From an uncultured Cellvibrio sp. (lineage in GTDB: Bacteria > Pseudomonadota > Gammaproteobacteria > Pseudomonadales > Cellvibrionaceae): DNA of 10,306 bases. Location: the NCBI GenBank assembly GCA_946886255.1, contig CAMPIG010000135.1, positions 1 through 10,306 of the forward strand, written 5' to 3'. This document shows, in pieces, positions 7,011 to 10,306 of the stretch. Every line of letters starts with the position of its first letter. The stretch's first letter is position 1. Under the pieces are notes generated by a model. That model was not told the DNA's origin and searched no databases. It saw only the letters and a list, made by a program, of their open reading frames with translations. Both the position numbers and the translations under genes were made by a program.

Positions 7011-8248
7011 TCTGGTTGGGCAGTGGAAGACGATGCGCGAGTGGGTTTAACCAGCCCGAAAGCCAGAATTGCCAGAGCCACCACCACCAGATTGGCCACA
7101 AAAACACTTTGGTAACCAAAATAATCTGCCACCAGCCCTACCATCAAACTGCTCAACAGATTTCCCATATGGGTAGTGTTGGTATAAAGCGCGGATGCAC
7201 TGCCGGAGCGACCGGGTAGCAACTCCTGAATCACCGACACCCCAAGCCCTGCCAACACACCAATGAAGATGGCGTTAAACAGTTGCAGAGCAAATAACTG
7301 CCACAGGGTATCCGCCAACACAATTCCACCGTACAGCATGAGTGCGGCCACACCGGCCAGGCGAATCATCGCAATCAAACTGATACGCGCAGCCAAATGA
7401 CCCGCCATCAACATAAAAGGTACCTCCAGGAACGCGGTGGTACCCATAATCCAACCACTCCATTCTGTGTCGATATTCAGGTTGTCCTTCAAATGCAGGG
7501 GCAAGCTGATCAGGTAGGCATTGTTGGCCCCCCACATCAACGAGAAAGCTACTAAACAAAAAATCAATGAGCGTTTAGTGCCTGGCGAAAGCGTCGTCAT
7601 CGTGGGTGAAGCCTTCGCAATATGATCCTCATCATTGGCCTCATACACGGGGCCCAGACGCGGTAGCAATTTGATGCTGATAACACCCACCATGGCAAAA
7701 AGGCCTGCTGCAACACCATAGGTTGTACTGAAACCCAGGTAAGACGCCATGATAAACCCCGCCGGTGGACCAGCCACCCAGGCGAAAGCAATCTGAGCCC
7801 GGACGATGGCATTGAAGAGGGGGATGCGTTCCGACGAGATATGCCGATCAGCGTAATCGAGGCTGTAAGCCAGCATTTGCGAAAAAGACACCATCGACAG
7901 GCTGAACAGCAATATGGCTGTAGCAGCGACCAGCCAATAGTTGCGCGAGAAAGCGAAGATAACGCAGGCCAATGTACCGACAAAACAAAAGCCCGCTACC
8001 AGCGGCCTGCGGTCGGCCAAACTATCAGACCAATGACCGATCCATTGATTGTAAATAATGCTGGTCAGGGCAATACCCGCGAACGGCATACCGACCAACA
8101 AGGGACGCACACCAATTTCTTTGGCCAGGAAAACACTTAAGGTAGGCAAAACCAGTGCGCCAACGACACCAACGATAAAAAATAACAGATAAATCCCCAA
8201 CGCAATGGGGCGAAAGAGAGAAGCGATCACAGCAGTTCCAGAAGGCAT
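7007..8248 (-). CDS. MFS sugar efflux transporter, SetA/SetB type
   Basis: This 413-residue protein with about 12 membrane helices belongs to the major facilitator superfamily. Several blocks match the E. coli sugar efflux pumps SetA/SetB closely: GVVGALVLPTLSVFLAKEIG, RAQIAFAWVAGPPAGFIM, GTTAFLEVPFMLMAGH and LQLFNAIFIGVLAGLG with ELLPGRSGSASALYTNT after it. The motif-A-like loop GHWSDSLADRR is in place. Family members export glucose, lactose, glucosides or the toxic sugar phosphate analogue alpha-methylglucoside; the substrate here cannot be read from sequence. I chose the ATG at 8248 because it gives an N terminus like SetA; the frame extends to a TTG at 8281, adding 11 residues (424 total). 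Neither start has a good ribosome site. It is convergent with the gene at 6186 and stands where valS often follows holC. Confidence 0.88.
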   Translation of the reverse strand: MPSGTAVIASLFRPIALGIYLLFFIVGVVGALVLPTLSVFLAKEIGVRPLLVGMPFAGIALTSIIYNQWIGHWSDSLADRRPLVAGFCFVGTLACVIFAFSRNYWLVAATAILLFSLSMVSFSQMLAYSLDYADRHISSERIPLFNAIVRAQIAFAWVAGPPAGFIMASYLGFSTTYGVAAGLFAMVGVISIKLLPRLGPVYEANDEDHIAKASPTMTTLSPGTKRSLIFCLVAFSLMWGANNAYLISLPLHLKDNLNIDTEWSGWIMGTTAFLEVPFMLMAGHLAARISLIAMIRLAGVAALMLYGGIVLADTLWQLFALQLFNAIFIGVLAGLGVSVIQELLPGRSGSASALYTNTTHMGNLLSSLMVGLVADYFGYQSVFVANLVVVALAILAFGLVKPTRASSSTAQPD

Positions 8249-8296
8249 CAGGGAAACAATGGCGGCTAGTTTAGCAGACAAGCTTAGTAAAGATTA

Positions 8297-8302
8297 TGTC
8301 AA
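8297..8302 (-). promoter_or_regulatory. Possible -35 element upstream of the efflux gene
   Basis: TTGACA is a perfect -35 hexamer on the minus strand (8302-8297). No good -10 lies 16-18 bases downstream; the nearest decent match, TGC plus TAAACT (8276-8268), is 23 bases away. The assignment is therefore weak. If the TAAACT element is used alone as an extended -10, transcription would start near 8261 and only the ATG at 8248 could be the start codon. Confidence 0.22.
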
Positions 8303-8334
8303 TATTTGTGAAGCTCACCGGGCAGGATTTTTCG

Positions 8335-8361
8335 TTCACTGGCTTATAAAAAAGAAGTGAA
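8335..8361. repeat. Inverted repeat TTCACT/AGTGAA in the divergent region
   Basis: TTCACT (8335-8340) and AGTGAA (8356-8361) are perfect inverted copies separated by 15 AT-rich bases that include TATAAA. The site lies between the divergent efflux gene and the gene at 8423 and could be an operator or chance; nothing else supports it. Confidence 0.25.
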
Positions 8362-8422
8362 AAGACTGTATATGGCGTACACTTTGGCTATCTAACGCTG
8401 TGTATATTCTCAAATTAACCGG

Positions 8423-8779
8423 ATGACTTTTATGCGATGCCTCAGTATCCAAATCAAACCTGATGCTGTTCCTGACTTTAATAAAGCTGAGTTTTTGAAA
8501 CGGGTGAGGGCGATGGGCAGATCACCTGAGATAGATGACTTTGAAGAAAAAGGTATTCGCCATCTACACTTTAATTTTTTTACTGAACTGCCTGAGCTGT
8601 TGTGGCAAGAGGTGCAGGAAAATCTGTATGGCGATGATGCCGATGGGAAGCATCTGAGTAGTATTTCCCTTGTCGCTTGTGAAGGAGAGATACACGCAGA
8701 GGATTTGTTGCTTCATCATTTTGACCCACATGAAGCTCTGGATCGATTCCCGCAAAAATCCCCTGCTTCCTCGCATTAA
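8423..8779 (+). CDS. Small unrecognised acidic protein
   Basis: This is a 118-residue protein I cannot place. It has no signal peptide, membrane segment or known motif. It is acidic and His-rich, with a likely N-terminal strand (MRCLSIQIKP), a central stretch (IRHLHFNFFTELPELLWQEV) that could be strand-turn-helix, and a C-terminal part with paired histidines (DLLLHHFDPHEALDRF). A second in-frame ATG at 8432 is three codons in and may be the real start; GGATG precedes it at reasonable spacing. The gene and the bases before it are visibly more AT-rich than the housekeeping genes to the left, which could mean later acquisition. It is divergent from the efflux gene and convergent with the small membrane protein gene, sharing a TTAA at the stops. 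Continuous coding over 118 codons and the exact stop overlap support a real gene; a role is unknown. Confidence 0.68.
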   Translation: MTFMRCLSIQIKPDAVPDFNKAEFLKRVRAMGRSPEIDDFEEKGIRHLHFNFFTELPELLWQEVQENLYGDDADGKHLSSISLVACEGEIHAEDLLLHHFDPHEALDRFPQKSPASSH

Positions 8780-8925
8780 ACCGGCGGTTTACCGTTAATT
8801 ATCCGCACCAGGATCGCGATAATCGCAACCACCAATAAGATGTGGATGAAACCACCCAATACCGTAGAAGTGACCAAGCCAAGTAGCCACAATATAATCA
8901 GTACTACCGCAATGGTGTATAACAT
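8776..8925 (-). CDS. Lmo0937-type small membrane protein (49 aa)
   Basis: The minus strand encodes a 49-residue, almost wholly hydrophobic protein that starts MLYTIAVVLIILWLLGLVTS, continues through GGFIHILLVVAIIAILVR and ends in the polar tail NGKPPV. That is the pattern of the Lmo0937 family: two short membrane helices with a TS...GG turn. Function is unknown in the family; members commonly lie among stress genes. Two ATGs stand side by side (8928 and 8925); a perfect AAAGGAG lies upstream, seven bases from the second, and family members usually begin with one Met, so I took 8925. It is downstream of the OmpA-type lipoprotein gene on the same strand (about 70 bases), probably the same operon, and its stop overlaps that of the gene at 8423. 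Confidence 0.82.
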   Translation of the reverse strand: MLYTIAVVLIILWLLGLVTSTVLGGFIHILLVVAIIAILVRIINGKPPV

Positions 8926-8955
8926 CATGTGTCTCCTTTCAGAACTGAATCACGG

Positions 8956-8981
8956 GGTCGGCGCCCGAACGGCAGCCGACC
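8956..8981. repeat. 7-bp hairpin between the OmpA-type gene and the small membrane gene
   Basis: GGTCGGC (8956-8962) and GCCGACC (8975-8981) can form a perfect GC-rich stem with a 12-base loop. In the leftward transcript no U-run follows, so it is not a classical terminator; it may protect the 3' end of the upstream message or slow ribosomes and polymerase between the two genes. Confidence 0.45.
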
Positions 8982-8995
8982 TGTCTGGGTGCGGT

Positions 8996-9790
8996 TTATG
9001 GATTTTCGATGATGACTTCTACCCGGCGATTTTGTTGCCGACCACTGGCAGTATCGTTACTTGCCACTGGAAAGCCTTCACCCTTACCTACCGCTGTAAT
9101 ACGGCCCTCATCTACTCCCTGTGCCACCAGATAATTCTTAACTGCATCGGCGCGCCGTTGCGATAGCGTCAGGTTATAATCTTCCGCACCGGTACTGTCG
9201 GTATGGCCTTCTACCACTATTTTTCGATCGGGAGCTTCGTTAAGGGTACGAGCGAGACGATTAAAACTGGCTTGAGCACCGGCTTTTAACTCCGCCTTAT
9301 TCGTGGCAAAAAGTGTATCGCCCAAGGTGTAAATAGTGCCGCGCTCGGTCTGCTGCTCTTTGATGTCAGCCAATTCCTGTTCGAGCCGCTCTGCGCGCAT
9401 TTCTGCCTGGCGTGCTTCCCGAGTGCGAGCATTCAGCTGCACTTGTTTACGTTGTTCACCGAGTTTTTCAAGACGATCCTCTTCAAAACGGGCTGAGGCC
9501 AATGCGCGCGCCGTTTTTACTTTGTTGTCAGCGATATAAACCAAATGATCGGTTACCGCTTCGCTTTTTTGCGGTTTCTCGGCCGCCTCAACAGCACGCT
9601 CAGCATCTTGAATAGCAGTTTGCGCCAAGTGAGCTAATTGCGGATCTGACTGAAGACTAATTAAATCTTCACGCACTTGTTTTACGCCAGGATCCTCTTC
9701 AGGTGTTGACTGACAAGCCGTTAAGAAAACGCCAGCCAAAAGCAATGCCAGTACACCTGATTTGCGCAGTGTTGTTTTTAAGATAGTCAT
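8996..9790 (-). CDS. OmpA-family outer membrane lipoprotein with helical DUF4398-like region
   Basis: This 264-residue protein has a lipoprotein signal peptide (lipobox LTAC, acylated Cys26, then Gln, so outer-membrane sorting is expected). Residues about 35-150 are alpha-helical and resemble DUF4398, ending in a charged coiled coil (about 100-148). Residues about 152-264 are an OmpA C-terminal domain that binds peptidoglycan: VEGHTDSTGAEDYNLTLSQR with Asp198 and Arg213 spaced exactly like the diaminopimelate-binding Asp271 and Arg286 of Acinetobacter OmpA, then GRQQNRRVEV at the end. It probably anchors the outer membrane to the wall through a long helical spacer. No beta-barrel is present. 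AGGGAGA precedes the ATG, and only 16 bases separate it from the upstream DUF4398 lipoprotein gene, so the two are cotranscribed. Confidence 0.92.
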   Translation of the reverse strand: MTILKTTLRKSGVLALLLAGVFLTACQSTPEEDPGVKQVREDLISLQSDPQLAHLAQTAIQDAERAVEAAEKPQKSEAVTDHLVYIADNKVKTARALASARFEEDRLEKLGEQRKQVQLNARTREARQAEMRAERLEQELADIKEQQTERGTIYTLGDTLFATNKAELKAGAQASFNRLARTLNEAPDRKIVVEGHTDSTGAEDYNLTLSQRRADAVKNYLVAQGVDEGRITAVGKGEGFPVASNDTASGRQQNRRVEVIIENP

Positions 9791-9806
9791 ACTTGCGTCT
9801 CCCTAA

Positions 9807-10220
9807 TTAATCACGCTGGATTTCTTGCTGCAACATATCGATAGTGCCTTGCATTTCCTTATTTACTTCTTTGGCACGTTCTTCCTGAGCTTTAGCTGTT
9901 GCCAACTCCGCATCGCTAATAGACTGCTCGGCCATCATGCGCGCACGCACGGCTGCATCCTTATCTTTTTCAGTGGCAGCTTCCTGCATCAAATTACGTG
10001 CTTTAACCAATTTTTCTCTCGCGGCGCGCAAATTGGTGGATGCGTAATCCGCGACACGGGCTTCCTCAGCACGATTTATCGCTGCTTCCGCACGCTCAAT
10101 CTCGGTAGTGGGTAGTTGGGGCGCCGATGCGCAGGCTGATATACCCAGAATTATGGCAACAGCAGGCACAAGAAAAAATCCCGGCAATTTTCCGCGTTCT
10201 TTTTTAGTGGAGATATGCAT
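9807..10220 (-). CDS. DUF4398-type lipoprotein
   Basis: The product is a 137-residue lipoprotein: basic N terminus, hydrophobic stretch about 15-27, lipobox ISAC with Cys30, then Ala, so outer-membrane sorting is likely. The mature part is nearly all helix with regular Ala, Glu and Arg (EAAINRAEEARVADYAS, LRAAREKLVKAR), the DUF4398 pattern, ending in a coiled coil. The frame stays open to 10304, but the ATG at 10220 is preceded by AAGGAAGG at good spacing and puts the signal peptide at the N terminus, so the longer version is unlikely. It is the first gene of a leftward pair with the OmpA-type lipoprotein, whose helical region is related; the two may pair through their coiled coils. The molecular role of DUF4398 is unknown. 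Confidence 0.88.
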   Translation of the reverse strand: MHISTKKERGKLPGFFLVPAVAIILGISACASAPQLPTTEIERAEAAINRAEEARVADYASTNLRAAREKLVKARNLMQEAATEKDKDAAVRARMMAEQSISDAELATAKAQEERAKEVNKEMQGTIDMLQQEIQRD

Positions 10221-10256
10221 AAATTTTTCCTTCCTTTTGTTTAGATTAATCGAATA

Positions 10257-10285
10257 ATTATCATGAACACGTTTTTTTGATTCGA
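10257..10285 (-). promoter_or_regulatory. Candidate promoter of the lipoprotein operon
   Basis: On the minus strand GATAAT (10262-10257, 5 of 6 to TATAAT) lies 17 bases after TCGAAT (10285-10280, only 3 of 6 to TTGACA). A poor -35 with a good -10 is common at stress-sigma or activator-dependent promoters, but no diagnostic motif is visible. Initiation near 10250 would leave a leader of about 30 bases. Confidence 0.3.
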
Positions 10286-10306
10286 CCTCTTGTGACACGT
10301 TCATCA

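Noticed and set aside
8366..8382. LexA-box-like CTGT...ACAC upstream of the gene at 8423
   Set aside because: The spacing is nine instead of eight bases and the right half is ACAC, not ACAG, so it does not fit the CTGT-N8-ACAG consensus.
8840..9166. 108-residue plus-strand frame crossing the small membrane gene and the OmpA-type gene
   Set aside because: It lies antisense to two supported genes and spans their intergenic hairpin; its product has no recognisable pattern.
10221..10304. N-terminal extension of the DUF4398 lipoprotein frame
   Set aside because: It would put 28 charged residues before the signal peptide, while AAGGAAGG sits just ahead of the ATG at 10220.
10263..10304. ATGAAC/GTTCAT inverted repeat and ACACGTT direct repeat upstream of the lipoprotein operon
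   Set aside because: The arms are six and seven bases, about 30 bases apart, with mismatched surroundings, and the region runs off the window; chance is a sufficient explanation.

Overview
The window looks like ordinary chromosome from a gammaproteobacterium of moderate GC, most likely Cellvibrio or a close relative in the Cellvibrionaceae. That placement is inferred from protein flavour and gene order and was not tested. The core is a conserved housekeeping neighbourhood: an RDD membrane protein gene and lptG-lptF (minus strand), facing away from pepA-holC and a companion gene (plus strand). I see no mobile element, CRISPR array, rRNA or tRNA.

Layout. Positions 1-884 hold a class III nucleotidyl cyclase domain fused to an FHA domain; its start probably lies before the window. 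Positions 976-1479 encode an RDD-family membrane protein behind a good extended -10 promoter. Positions 1504-3805 carry lptG and lptF, read leftward and overlapping by 8 bases; they encode the two membrane subunits of the LPS exporter. A 422-base divergent intergenic region with candidate promoters both ways and a 12-base direct repeat leads to pepA (leucyl aminopeptidase, all M17 active-site residues present), holC (DNA polymerase III chi) and an unnamed, largely disordered protein with helical ends. In many relatives valS follows here; instead there is a convergent SetA/SetB-like sugar efflux transporter.

The right end (8.4-10.3 kb) has a different character. It holds a small unrecognised acidic protein gene on the plus strand, then a leftward set: a DUF4398-type lipoprotein, a lipoprotein with a related helical region plus an OmpA peptidoglycan-binding domain, and a 49-residue Lmo0937-type membrane peptide. 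The two lipoproteins probably form an envelope-stress or envelope-tethering pair, with the tiny membrane protein as a third member.

The points most worth a second look are: the cyclase, which keeps its metal and adenine-selecting residues but has Cys where the transition-state Arg should be, plus a row of cysteines on one helix; the PopZ-like layout of the holC companion; two convergent gene pairs whose stop codons overlap in the same TTAA; and the envelope lipoprotein/micropeptide cluster. I do not see a clearly new multi-gene system.
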